Of a DNA stretch of 17,308 nt, positions 1 through 7,391 are shown piece by piece; positions within the stretch are counted from its first letter, which is position 1, and each line of letters begins with the position of its first letter. The stretch is from DATKKX01 sp035542775. GTDB lineage: Bacteria > Planctomycetota > Phycisphaerae > UBA1845 > UTPLA1. The translations under genes were made by a program, and so were the position numbers. The notes beneath the pieces are model-generated. The model saw only the letters and a list, made by a program, of their open reading frames with translations. It was not told the DNA's origin and did no database searches. The stretch spans positions 1 through 17,308 of the forward strand of contig DATKKX010000304.1 in the NCBI GenBank assembly GCA_035542775.1, written 5' to 3'.

Positions 1-3000
1 TATCCCCCGAGCCTGGCGGGCTGCTCGATCGGCCCTCCGCGCCGACCGGCATCATGAAAGTACATAAACCTGCGAAGCGCATCGAAACCGTGACATGTCT
101 CGCAGACGTTGCCGGGGCCGAAGATGCGAATATGCCATTGCCGAGCTCGCAGCTCTCTCTCGGAGAGCTTCCCCAGTGCCTCGGGCACCGGTGCTGCAGT
201 GGCCCGTCCGTGCGTCAAATGACAGGTGCGGCAGGCGTGTTTGCCTTGGGGATCAACCTCGCCCTGGTCGTTGAACAGCGGCAGGAAGCCCGGCTCGCCC
301 GGCGAGGTCGGGTTGAACAGGTCCGCCTTGGGATGTGTGGCAATTGCCGGAGGCGCCACCGGTCCGCCTGTTCGGTGGCACGCTCGACAGGGTCGATCAG
401 GCACTCTGACGGGCTCCGGCATGTCCGCCGGGTAGGCAAGCTTTTTCGGCCAGAGATACCGGGCCTCCACCGAATCGGGCGCGGCGTGCACGGTATGACA
501 AGGCTTGCATGCATCACTATCGAAACCAGCGGCACTCAAGGGCTCGGTGCCATGGCCGATGGCCCCGATGTGGGACATGTCGACGTGGCACTGGAAGCAT
601 ATCTGCTGCTCTGTCTGGCCTGGTTGGACGCGCAGCAGGGCCCGAAGGGCGTCAACGCCGCCGTGCGGGTTGTGGCAGCTATGGCAGAGGATCAGCTTGG
701 TGCCGTCCGGCAGGACGCTCATCGGCAACTCGCATTCGACTTTCAGGTTCTTCGCGTCGCGCGTGTGTAGAAACGAGATGAGACTGTTCGCTTCTGGTTC
801 CGCGTCGGCGTGACATGCCGCGCAAGGCGCATCGTCACAGTTGATGCCTTCGCCCAATCCGGCGCGGAACAAGCCGGTCGTCTCGTCGCCGTGGGGCCGA
901 TGGCATGCCAGACACACGTCGTTGGCCTGGGCGGACACTGCCGGCCAGAACGCCCGTGAATAGGTGATGTCGTGCGTGCCGCCCATCACAAGCCCCTGGT
1001 CAGGGTGGCAGCTCGAGCATACGTCCACAGGCTTGCCAGCCAGGAACATGCCGTTGCTCGGGAGATGCGGATTGTGGCAGTTGGTGCAGACAGGCTTGGG
1101 GTGGATCAGCGGGGGCAGGACAGTGTCCTGGGCCACCCGGCCCTTCTGATGACAGGTGACGCACTTTCCGCCCGGATCGATCTCACTGAACTCGGGGGCC
1201 CGGGCATAGCGATGGAACAGATGGCATGCGCTGCACGGCCCGCCCGTCTCCGGGGTCATGCCCAAGCGGTTCTTCTCATTGGGGAAGTCCACCCGCAGGT
1301 CGTGCATCGAGCCAAGCATGACCCGGCGCTCCTCATGACATCGCAGACAGAATCGCGCATCCTGCAACTCGTCGGCGAGCATGAATCGCTTGCCCATGCC
1401 GTGGTGCAGCTTGTGGCAGGAGAGACAGATCAACCTGCCGTCGGGGCTCAGCTTGGTGCTCATTTCCTTTACTGCTTCGGCCTGCTCCGGTGCCACCTTA
1501 GGGCTCAGCGGGTGCTCGGCGGCGCCCTCGCGGAACATGCCGGGCCGCATCTGGTCATGGCAGGTCAGGCACAGTTGGTTGGTCTCGGTACCCATTACCA
1601 GCAGGTGCTCGTGGGGAGCGCCATGGGGGGTGTGGCAGACCTGACAGGTGAGCTCCCTTGGATTAGGGCCCACCCGCCCGCCCGCATCGATGATGCTCTG
1701 CGGCACGGGCCAAGGCATACCACCTGTCGGGTGCGTGCCTAATTCCGGCCCGCGAGTTTTGTCCCGGTGGCAGCCGATGCACAACGCGCTGGCCACGTTC
1801 GGCACGCGCAGAAAGACAGCGGTCCGGATGTCCCCGACCGGGGCCCCGGAGACGTGCGCGGAGTGGCACGTGCGGCATTCGATTTTGCCGTTGACCAGCG
1901 GCAGGTTCTGCGGGACCTGGATGTTGGGCGGGGGGACGATGTCCGTGCCATGCCCGTGTTCCAGCCAGATGCGGCGGCGAGAATCCGCCACCGCCCCGTT
2001 ATGGCATGACAGGCACATCTCGCTGCGGCTGGCCGGGGGCTGCTCCGCCGAAACAGGCGGCGCTTGGAGCAGAACGGTGCCCTTCCCCTGAGCAAACGCC
2101 TGGAGCCATTCAATATGGCACAGCGTGCAGGCCCGGCCTTGCTGGCCCGCCAGCGTCTGCGGCGGCGGCGGCTTGGCGGGCAGGGGAGCCTTCGGATTGA
2201 TGGTCATCGAGAACTTGCGAACGCGGTCCGCCGACACCTCCGCGACATAGAGACTTCCTTCCGCGTCGAGCGTGATTCCCAACGGCATGCTCAGCTTCAA
2301 CGGCTGCTCATCCGCGTCGCGGACGACGTCGCGAAACTCGCCCAAGGGGGAGAACACCTGCACGACCCCGAGCACCGCATCTGCGATCCAGACGTTGCCC
2401 TCGCGGTCGCAGGCCACACCGCCCGGGCGGTATATCTGGCCGAGATCGGCTCCATAATTGCTGATCGCGCCAGCGGGCCTGCCCGTGGCAGAGAGGATCT
2501 GGACGCGGCCATTGATCACGTCGCTGACGAAAAGATCGCCCCGGCCGCTCAGGGCTAGCAGGAAGGGGTGCTGGAACTGTCCGAGACCTTCGCCGTATTC
2601 GCCGACTACGGTCTGCGTGCCGGTCTGAAGATCCAGAAGTAGCAGCCGGTTGTTGTCGTTGTCCACCAGCCATGCCCGCTGGCCGTCGGGATACGGAAAC
2701 ACGTCGGTCACGTCCGGCACGCGAGTCAGCGAGCCCCGCTCAATGGGGATGACTCGTGCCAGTGCCCCGTCCACGTCGCGGACGAGGACGCGTTGACGCC
2801 CTGTATTCGCGATCCACAGCCGGCCCGAGGCGTCGAAATGGGCGCTGACCGATCGCAACAGGTTCTCGTCTCCGACGCTGCGAATCTCGCTCGCGAAGTT
2901 GCCCTCCGAGTTGAACTGCAACAGGCGGTTATCCGCGCCATCGGCGACCACCACGGTCCCATCAGGCCCGACGGCGACCGCGCTCGGCAGGCGCATGGGC

Positions 3001-3182
3001 GGCTCGCCGTGATACTCGAAGACGACTGCCGGGCGGGCTACAAATGGCGCGGCGGCTTCGGCGGCAGCAGGCCAAGCGCATGAGGTAACGAGCAACGCGG
3101 CTCCGGCGGATGCCGCCGTGAACCAGCCACGGCCGATCCTTTGACAATCGCGCCATTTTGAAACTCTTGCCCGACGGCCCAT
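1..3182 (-). CDS. NHL beta-propeller / paired-CXXCH multiheme cytochrome c (at least 20 haems), 3' end cut off
   Basis: Read from an ATG at 3182 down to the left edge, this frame is open for 1060 codons with no stop, so the C-terminus lies outside the window. Residues 1-45 form an export signal: a basic start, a hydrophobic stretch, then either a lipobox-like VTSC (Cys35) or an Ala-rich Sec cleavage region. Residues about 62-330 contain six NHL-type blades (patterns such as GPDGTVVVADGADNRLLQF and DREGNVWIADAVLGVVQVFS). From residue 352 to 1031 there are 20 CXXCH haem c sites in ten pairs. In most pairs the first is followed by NPHG, TPHG or similar, as in the paired-CXXCH family (PF09699). 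The product should be an exported electron carrier or oxidoreductase; the propeller may bind a partner or substrate. The precise redox partner is unknown. It is divergent from the membrane cytochrome at 3314, which suggests a shared role. Confidence 0.93.
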   Translation of the reverse strand, partial: MGRRARVSKWRDCQRIGRGWFTAASAGAALLVTSCAWPAAAEAAAPFVARPAVVFEYHGEPPMRLPSAVAVGPDGTVVVADGADNRLLQFNSEGNFASEIRSVGDENLLRSVSAHFDASGRLWIANTGRQRVLVRDVDGALARVIPIERGSLTRVPDVTDVFPYPDGQRAWLVDNDNNRLLLLDLQTGTQTVVGEYGEGLGQFQHPFLLALSGRGDLFVSDVINGRVQILSATGRPAGAISNYGADLGQIYRPGGVACDREGNVWIADAVLGVVQVFSPLGEFRDVVRDADEQPLKLSMPLGITLDAEGSLYVAEVSADRVRKFSMTINPKAPLPAKPPPPQTLAGQQGRACTLCHIEWLQAFAQGKGTVLLQAPPVSAEQPPASRSEMCLSCHNGAVADSRRRIWLEHGHGTDIVPPPNIQVPQNLPLVNGKIECRTCHSAHVSGAPVGDIRTAVFLRVPNVASALCIGCHRDKTRGPELGTHPTGGMPWPVPQSIIDAGGRVGPNPRELTCQVCHTPHGAPHEHLLVMGTETNQLCLTCHDQMRPGMFREGAAEHPLSPKVAPEQAEAVKEMSTKLSPDGRLICLSCHKLHHGMGKRFMLADELQDARFCLRCHEERRVMLGSMHDLRVDFPNEKNRLGMTPETGGPCSACHLFHRYARAPEFSEIDPGGKCVTCHQKGRVAQDTVLPPLIHPKPVCTNCHNPHLPSNGMFLAGKPVDVCSSCHPDQGLVMGGTHDITYSRAFWPAVSAQANDVCLACHRPHGDETTGLFRAGLGEGINCDDAPCAACHADAEPEANSLISFLHTRDAKNLKVECELPMSVLPDGTKLILCHSCHNPHGGVDALRALLRVQPGQTEQQICFQCHVDMSHIGAIGHGTEPLSAAGFDSDACKPCHTVHAAPDSVEARYLWPKKLAYPADMPEPVRVPDRPCRACHRTGGPVAPPAIATHPKADLFNPTSPGEPGFLPLFNDQGEVDPQGKHACRTCHLTHGRATAAPVPEALGKLSERELRARQWHIRIFGPGNVCETCHGFDALRRFMYFHDAGRRGGPIEQPARLGG

Positions 3183-3313
3183 GAATCCGCATAATACAAC
3201 CTCGCGGCCGGCGAGGCTATCATTGCCAGCAGAATTGTCGTTGACCGGCGGCCAGGCTCCGGGCACCATCCCAAACGATCGCCCGGCCGGAGCCGCACGG
3301 GCAGGAAGGGCCA
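3183..3313. promoter_or_regulatory. Divergent intergenic region between the two cytochrome genes
   Basis: These 131 bp separate two divergent start codons and must hold the control signals of both cytochrome genes unless promoters lie inside coding sequence. A TATTAT hexamer reads leftward at 3196-3191, but it has no good -35 partner and sits almost on the leftward ATG. No convincing sigma-70 promoter was found for the rightward gene. An operator for a shared redox regulator would be expected here; none was recognised. Confidence 0.4.
3303..3310 (+). promoter_or_regulatory. Shine-Dalgarno site of the 12-haem cytochrome
   Basis: AGGAAGGG lies just upstream of the ATG at 3314, with AGGA seven bases before it. 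It fixes this start, which places a basic tail and one membrane helix at the N-terminus. Confidence 0.75.
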
Positions 3314-5146
3314 ATGTCCGAACCCAAACCGAAGGGCCATCCCGGGCTTCCGACGCCGTCGAAGGCCGGTGCCCCCGCGACTCTGTCGGCCTCGGCCGAT
3401 CGGCGGGCGCGCCGGCGGAAACTGCTCAAGCGAATCATCGTGGTGCTGGTGATATTCCTGTTCATCGCCGCGGGCGGCATGGTCGGCGCCGAGGTCTACA
3501 CCTCGCGCCCCCAGTTCTGCGGCACTTGCCACGTCATGGACAAGTACTATCGCTCCTGGAGCGTCGACATTCACGGCTACAAGCTCGGTGCCCGCTGCGT
3601 CGACTGCCACTATGCCCCCGGCGAGCAGCATACCATCCACGCCAAGTTCAGGGGACTCTCCCAGGTTGCCAGTTATTTCAGCGGCCGCTACGGACAATCC
3701 CGGCCTCGGGCCCACGTGAAGGATGCCAGTTGCTTGACAGCTCCATGTCATGGTGACCGGGCCTATCTCGGCAAGTCTCTGTTGATCGGCGAGGTGAAGA
3801 CCGAGAAGCGCATCGTTGGAGGCCTGGAGACCGAGGTCCAGCGAAACCCGACGGTGAAGTTCGTTCACATGCAACATCTGAATATCGAGGTCAAGGTCGC
3901 GGAGACGGAGCTGCAACTGGAGCAGGTCCTGGGGCGGGTGCAACGCCTGGCCGGCCCCGACAAGGGCGGAGAGATACTCGCGGCCGCCATGTCTGTCGGA
4001 CCTTCAGCCAAGCGCGAGTCCGACATGCGGAAGCTGCTGACCAGCCTGGACATGGACGCTCTGACGGATGACGCCTTGGAGCTCATGCGCCTTGAGCACC
4101 TGCGGACCCGTCAGCGGCAACTCACCGGCCTCAATTGTGCGGCCTGCCACGGCTATGACGAATCAGGCACACACCACTTGAAGCCGGCGGACCTGCAAAC
4201 CTGCTTTACCTGCCACTTCAACAATCAGGCCTTCAACCGCGACACGGGGGAATGCCTGAAGTGCCACGAGCCGCCTGTCCGGCAGATACTGGTGCATGAT
4301 CAGTTTGTGAGCCTGACGTTCAAGCAGCCCGGCGAGGAGGCGGCCGCCACGACTCAGCCTGTCCTCATGGACCACCGCGACATCGTGGCCCGGAAGATCG
4401 ACTGTGTAAGCTGCCATTTCGACGTGATCCAGGGCGAAGCCACAGTCTCCGTCAGGGACTGCACGCATTGCCACGACCAGGAGTACTATTGGAAGGATTT
4501 CGAGACGCGAACGACTGACACCGTCGCCGAATACCACCGCGCGCATGTGGCGACCCAGACGGCCAGGTGTCTCGATTGCCACCGCGTCATCCAACACCAG
4601 CTCATCAATCCGGTCTACGTCGGCACCAGCGCTGACTATCTCAAGCCGGTCCTCAACGACTGCCAGCACTGCCACCCCACTCATCACCTCGAACAGATCG
4701 AGCTGCTGATGGGGATCGGCGGCGCGGGCGTTGCCCGCCCGATGCCCAACGCCATGTTCGGCTCGCGGATCAACTGCCGGGCCTGCCACGTGAAGTCGGC
4801 CACGGACATGAAGGGCGACGCCCTCATCAAGGCGACCGAGTCCACCTGCATCGCGTGCCACGGCGCGGACTATGAGCGCCTGTTCGAGCAGTGGCAGAAT
4901 GAGATCGGCACGTACCTGAAGGAGGCCGAAGAGGCCCTGAAACGCGTCGACGACCGGATCGAGGCGTTGAATAAAGCTGGCACCGCGATTCCTGATCGCG
5001 TGGCTGACCTGGTCAAGGATGCCCGGCAAAACGTGGAGTTCGTCAAAGCGGGCAACGGGCTGCACAACAAGAACTACGCCTTGGAACTTCTGGACATCGC
5101 CATCCGCGATCTCGATGAGGCCGTGAATATCCTGTTGAAGCAGTAG
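3314..5146 (+). CDS. Membrane-anchored NapC/NirT-like multiheme cytochrome c, 12 haem motifs
   Basis: 610 residues. A basic N-terminus (RRARRRKLLKR, 30-40) precedes a single membrane helix (about 41-58) and then the NapC/NrfH-type signature FCGTCHVMDKYY with CVDCH at 95-99. Haem sites are at residues 69, 95, 140 (CLTAPCH, a CX4CH spacing), 275, 297, 314, 364, 383, 419, 450, 488 and 512. About 130 haem-free, charged, probably helical residues separate sites 3 and 4. After the last haem comes a helical tail with an HNKNYALELLDIA stretch, reminiscent of the C-terminal helix of pentahaem nitrite reductase-like cytochromes. NapC/NrfH relatives oxidise membrane quinol and pass electrons to a periplasmic partner. 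Here the obvious candidate partner is the divergent giant cytochrome. A fused oxidoreductase activity in the C-terminal half is possible but not shown. The cupin gene begins 51 bases downstream and may be co-transcribed. Confidence 0.92.
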   Translation: MSEPKPKGHPGLPTPSKAGAPATLSASADRRARRRKLLKRIIVVLVIFLFIAAGGMVGAEVYTSRPQFCGTCHVMDKYYRSWSVDIHGYKLGARCVDCHYAPGEQHTIHAKFRGLSQVASYFSGRYGQSRPRAHVKDASCLTAPCHGDRAYLGKSLLIGEVKTEKRIVGGLETEVQRNPTVKFVHMQHLNIEVKVAETELQLEQVLGRVQRLAGPDKGGEILAAAMSVGPSAKRESDMRKLLTSLDMDALTDDALELMRLEHLRTRQRQLTGLNCAACHGYDESGTHHLKPADLQTCFTCHFNNQAFNRDTGECLKCHEPPVRQILVHDQFVSLTFKQPGEEAAATTQPVLMDHRDIVARKIDCVSCHFDVIQGEATVSVRDCTHCHDQEYYWKDFETRTTDTVAEYHRAHVATQTARCLDCHRVIQHQLINPVYVGTSADYLKPVLNDCQHCHPTHHLEQIELLMGIGGAGVARPMPNAMFGSRINCRACHVKSATDMKGDALIKATESTCIACHGADYERLFEQWQNEIGTYLKEAEEALKRVDDRIEALNKAGTAIPDRVADLVKDARQNVEFVKAGNGLHNKNYALELLDIAIRDLDEAVNILLKQ

Positions 5147-5197
5147 TGCCAGCCGGATGGGGGGGACGATCTGCGCAAGATCAGAGAGGCACAATCA

Positions 5198-5515
5198 ATG
5201 GTGGTACGAAGCCGCGACGCGAAGAAGCGACAATTCAAAGGCATCACGTTTGACCTCCTTGCCGTCGGCGAGAAGACCATGCTCACGCGGATGACGTTCA
5301 AGGCCGGCGATGTCGTCCCGCCGCACGGCCATCCCAACGAGCAGACCGGGTACGTCCTTTCCGGCCGGATCCGCATCACCTGCGCTGCCTTTGACGAGAC
5401 ACTCGAGCCGGGCGATACCTACTCCGTTCCGGCCGGAATGGACCACAGCGCCAAGGCGATCGAAGACACCGTCGTGCTGGACTTCTTTGTGCCTCCGCGA
5501 GAGGAGTATCGCTGA
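5198..5515 (+). CDS. Single-domain cupin protein (KdgF-like)
   Basis: 105 residues, the usual size for a one-domain cupin. Motif 1 runs from Gly37 with metal-ligand candidates His43 and His45 and Gln49 (HGHPNEQTGYVLSG). Motif 2 is GDTYSVPAGMDH with His83. A His-His-Gln-His set is seen in KdgF-type cupins of uronate and pectin breakdown, but many small cupins of unknown role share it, so no substrate is assigned. The start ATG has GAGAGG upstream. The gene lies 51 bases after the 12-haem cytochrome on the same strand and could be read from the same transcript. No signal peptide is visible, so a cytoplasmic protein is expected. Confidence 0.88.
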   Translation: MVVRSRDAKKRQFKGITFDLLAVGEKTMLTRMTFKAGDVVPPHGHPNEQTGYVLSGRIRITCAAFDETLEPGDTYSVPAGMDHSAKAIEDTVVLDFFVPPREEYR

Positions 5516-5581
5516 CCCGGCAACGAGCGCCCGTGGTCGGACGGCGAGGAGGGCGGATGTCCATCCTTCTTGCAGCAGAAT

Positions 5582-5590
5582 TGATATAAT
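5582..5590 (+). promoter_or_regulatory. Extended -10 promoter TGATATAAT
   Basis: TG-N-TATAAT is a perfect extended -10 element; such promoters need little or no -35 match, and none with good spacing is seen. Transcription would begin near 5597 and read through two stem-loops toward the DUF486 gene at 5679. Confidence 0.6.
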
Positions 5591-5602
5591 AGCGAAGATG
5601 GT

Positions 5603-5619
5603 CGGGCGTCGGCCCGCCC
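5603..5619 (+). other. Leader stem-loop 1
   Basis: CGGGC (5603-5607) can pair with GCCCG (5612-5616); an alternative register pairs GGGCG (5604-5608) with CGCCC (5615-5619). It lies just after the predicted transcription start of the DUF486 leader. Confidence 0.4.
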
Positions 5620-5632
5620 GGAAGTGATCCCC

Positions 5633-5665
5633 AAGAGTGCGCGTCGCGGCGCACTCTTTGCTTTG
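5633..5665 (+). terminator. Perfect 10-bp stem-loop with T-rich tail (terminator or attenuator)
   Basis: AAGAGTGCGC (5633-5642) pairs perfectly with GCGCACTCTT (5649-5658) around a six-base loop GTCGCG, followed by TTGCTTT. Read rightward it resembles a Rho-independent terminator with an interrupted T tract. It lies between the extended -10 promoter and the DUF486 start. It could therefore attenuate that gene, end a short RNA of about 65 nt, or simply end read-through from the cupin gene. Confidence 0.55.
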
Positions 5666-5678
5666 GTGAAGAAATTCC

Positions 5679-6047
5679 ATGCGAACTGTCATTCTGCTGA
5701 CCATCTCCAATCTGTTCATGACCGCTGCCTGGTACGGGCATCTCAAGTTCAAGGAAGTGGCCCTGTGGAAGGTGGTGCTGATCAGCTGGCTGATCGCGTT
5801 CGTGGAATACTGCTTCCAGGTGCCGGCCAACCGCCTGGGGTACGAGGCCAACTACTCCGCCGCCCAACTGAAGACCATGCAGGAAGTCATCACCCTGGTT
5901 GTCTTTTCCGGCTTCTCCGTGCTGTATCTCGGCGAGCGGCTGCGATGGAACTACCTCGTCGGCTTCAGCTTCGTCATCGCGGCGGTGTTTTTCGTCTTCA
6001 AGAAATGGCGACCGATCAGAGCCCGGGCGGTCTGGGGCGCGTGGTGA
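5679..6047 (+). CDS. DUF486 / DMT-family small membrane protein
   Basis: 122 residues with four predicted membrane helices. Family hallmarks are visible: NLFMTAAWYGHLKF near the N-terminus, WLIAFVEYCFQVPANRLGY in helix 2, AQLKTMQEVITLVVFSGFSVLYL in helix 3, and WNYLVGFSFVIAAVFFVFK in helix 4. DUF486 proteins are widely conserved inner-membrane proteins of about 110-120 residues, related to small drug/metabolite transporters; their substrate is unknown. The last residues (about RPIRARAVWGAW) are encoded by one copy of a dispersed GC-rich repeat, so the native C-terminus may have ended just after the FKKW. The gene is preceded by its own promoter-like element and stem-loops, and converges with the OsmC gene. 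Confidence 0.88.
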   Translation: MRTVILLTISNLFMTAAWYGHLKFKEVALWKVVLISWLIAFVEYCFQVPANRLGYEANYSAAQLKTMQEVITLVVFSGFSVLYLGERLRWNYLVGFSFVIAAVFFVFKKWRPIRARAVWGAW

Positions 6048-6061
6048 GCGATCAGAGCCCG
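6014..6061. repeat. Two copies of GATCAGAGCCCG, 36 bp apart
   Basis: Identical 12-mers lie at 6014-6025 (inside the 3' end of the DUF486 gene) and 6050-6061 (just after its stop). A third copy occurs at 13045-13056 after obgE, and a related sequence at 14807. This looks like a dispersed short intergenic repeat. Confidence 0.6.
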
Positions 6062-6131
6062 AGGATTGATTTCGTTGGTGACACCGCACTGTGAGCCTGG
6101 AGGGTGCTCACCGAGGCACAGAAGTCAATCC

Positions 6132-6152
6132 CCCAGGTTCAGAGAACCTGGG
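6132..6152. repeat. Perfect inverted repeat between convergent genes
   Basis: CCCAGGTTC (6132-6140) and GAACCTGGG (6144-6152) form a 9-bp stem with a three-base loop between the 3' ends of the DUF486 and OsmC genes. There is no T tract on either side, so it may be a bidirectional stem acting as a Rho-independent-like stop or an mRNA end protector, or a dispersed palindromic repeat. Confidence 0.5.
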
Positions 6153-6194
6153 CTACCCGGCCGCGCAGCGCGATGAAACCTATTGCCGTCGTGC

Positions 6195-6614
6195 CTAATC
6201 CGCGTACACAAATTCAATCGGTAGGCTGATGTCCGGATGCAGGCTCTGCTTCACCGGGCACGTCTTCGCGCCGTTCTCGAGCTTGGCGCGGTCCACCTCT
6301 GACAGCTTTCGGCCCTTGGGGATTGTGATCGTGGTTCGCAGCGTGGCGATGCGGCGCTGCGGCGCAGCAGCCATCTCCTTCACCACATGGACGCGCGTGC
6401 CATCGATGTTCAGGCCGTTCTTCTTCGCGACCAGGCCCATGATCGTCACCACGCACGTGCCAAGGGCGACGCCGACGAGATCGGTAGGCGAAAACGCCTG
6501 CCCCTTGCCGCCGTTATCGACCGGCGCATCGGTATTGATCTTCACGCCGGACGGCCCGTGCGTTGCCGTGCAATGCAGATCGCCTTCGTAGACGATAGTC
6601 GCTTCAACTGACAT
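6195..6614 (-). CDS. OsmC/Ohr-family protein (thiol peroxidase-like)
   Basis: 139 residues, the normal size. The two redox cysteines of the family are present: Cys54 in ALGTCVVTIMG and Cys119 in KTCPVKQSL. The segment GKGQAFSPTDLVGVALG is the typical OsmC core. OsmC and Ohr proteins reduce organic hydroperoxides using this Cys pair; this sequence looks closer to the general OsmC (YhfA-like) group than to strict Ohr, so the substrate is not fixed. The start at 6614 has GGGAG at good spacing. It is the last gene of the leftward cluster, 36 bases after the small membrane protein, and is expected to be cytoplasmic. Confidence 0.92.
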   Translation of the reverse strand: MSVEATIVYEGDLHCTATHGPSGVKINTDAPVDNGGKGQAFSPTDLVGVALGTCVVTIMGLVAKKNGLNIDGTRVHVVKEMAAAPQRRIATLRTTITIPKGRKLSEVDRAKLENGAKTCPVKQSLHPDISLPIEFVYAD

Positions 6615-6650
6615 GATGTCACTCCCAGTTTCCGAGGAACACAGCCCCGG

Positions 6651-7391
6651 TTACTCGCTCAGCACGATACTGTAGTCGTACAGCCTGTACATGAACACGC
6701 GGTTTTCGGCATCAAGGAGACGTACGCCTCGCCTTTTTGCATAGGCCGCAGGGCCTTCCGGGATAGGAAAAAGCGGTACGAACACGCCCTCATGTGGTGC
6801 AACTCCGCCCCCGTCCATTTGGACTACGACATACCGCGAATCCGCATGCACAAAGGCCGGATTCAACTGCGCGAGAAACGGCGGCAGGGCTGAGAGATCA
6901 GTGTCTCCGTATCCAATGAGCAGCTCTTTCTTTGGATCATGTTGGGTCTTGCGAATGCCATCCAGGGCGAGGCACGCTTCGGCAATCCTCTTCGTGTCGA
7001 GTTGCGCATATGCTCGTTCGCGGCCCCGCAAGAAAAAAGAGCTCGGAATGACGCACATCCCAAGGAGGCTCACCACAGCGGTCATGGTCAGCATGACAGC
7101 TGCGTATCGTTTCTGGTTCTTCGAAAACCGCTTCCACAGGAAGATGTAGGTGGCTGGGATCCAGACTGCGAGCCACACGACTACGATTCCGCTCAGATAC
7201 GTGGCATCCATGATGAAGCTGAGGGAATGCAACCCCTCTACGAAGCCCAGACCGCGATGGTACTCTTGGTAGGAGAAAGTGGTCAGCCCAATGAGAGTTG
7301 GCACTACCCCCAGTGATAAGAAGAACCAAGAAAAGACCTCGCCCTTCGTAACGGGTTGGTCCGATCCGATGGTACCCTGATCCTCGATCAC
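6651..7391 (-). CDS. Small polytopic membrane protein of unknown function
   Basis: Not recognised. I chose the GTG at 7391-7389 as start because its G is also the last base of the upstream TAG stop (TAGTG) and an AAGGCGGG sequence lies upstream; a longer reading from an ATG at 7460 would overlap DUF362 by 70 bases. The 246-residue product has three or four hydrophobic segments in its first half (VFSWFFLSLGVVPTLIGLTTF, then a long one around GIVVVWLAVWIPATYIFLW, then YAAVMLTMTAVVSLLGMCV), followed by a soluble C-terminal half of about 110 residues with a YGDTDLSALPPFLAQLNPAF segment. Tight coupling to the DUF362 gene suggests the two work together or are translationally coupled. Confidence 0.75.
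   Translation of the reverse strand: MIEDQGTIGSDQPVTKGEVFSWFFLSLGVVPTLIGLTTFSYQEYHRGLGFVEGLHSLSFIMDATYLSGIVVVWLAVWIPATYIFLWKRFSKNQKRYAAVMLTMTAVVSLLGMCVIPSSFFLRGRERAYAQLDTKRIAEACLALDGIRKTQHDPKKELLIGYGDTDLSALPPFLAQLNPAFVHADSRYVVVQMDGGGVAPHEGVFVPLFPIPEGPAAYAKRRGVRLLDAENRVFMYRLYDYSIVLSE

Noticed and set aside
54..770. Rightward open frame of 238 codons opposite the giant cytochrome
   Set aside because: The opposite strand has an unbroken 1060-codon frame full of haem motifs; this is its antisense shadow.
972..1742. Rightward open frame of 256 codons
   Set aside because: Antisense to evenly spaced haem sites; no family pattern and no ribosome site.
1..2130. Regular short repeats of GCA-type triplets that could suggest a repeat array
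   Set aside because: They are the haem-binding CXXCH codons of the leftward cytochrome, not a CRISPR or DNA repeat.
3183..3200. TATTAT as a -10 box for the leftward cytochrome
   Set aside because: No -35 partner at 16-18 bp and the start would be almost at the ATG; kept only as a remark in the intergenic entry.
3038..3943. Leftward open frame of 301 codons across the divergent intergenic region
   Set aside because: It overlaps both real cytochrome starts and shows no recognisable domain.
4163..5194. Leftward open frame of 343 codons
   Set aside because: Antisense of the 12-haem cytochrome, whose haem motifs prove the other strand.
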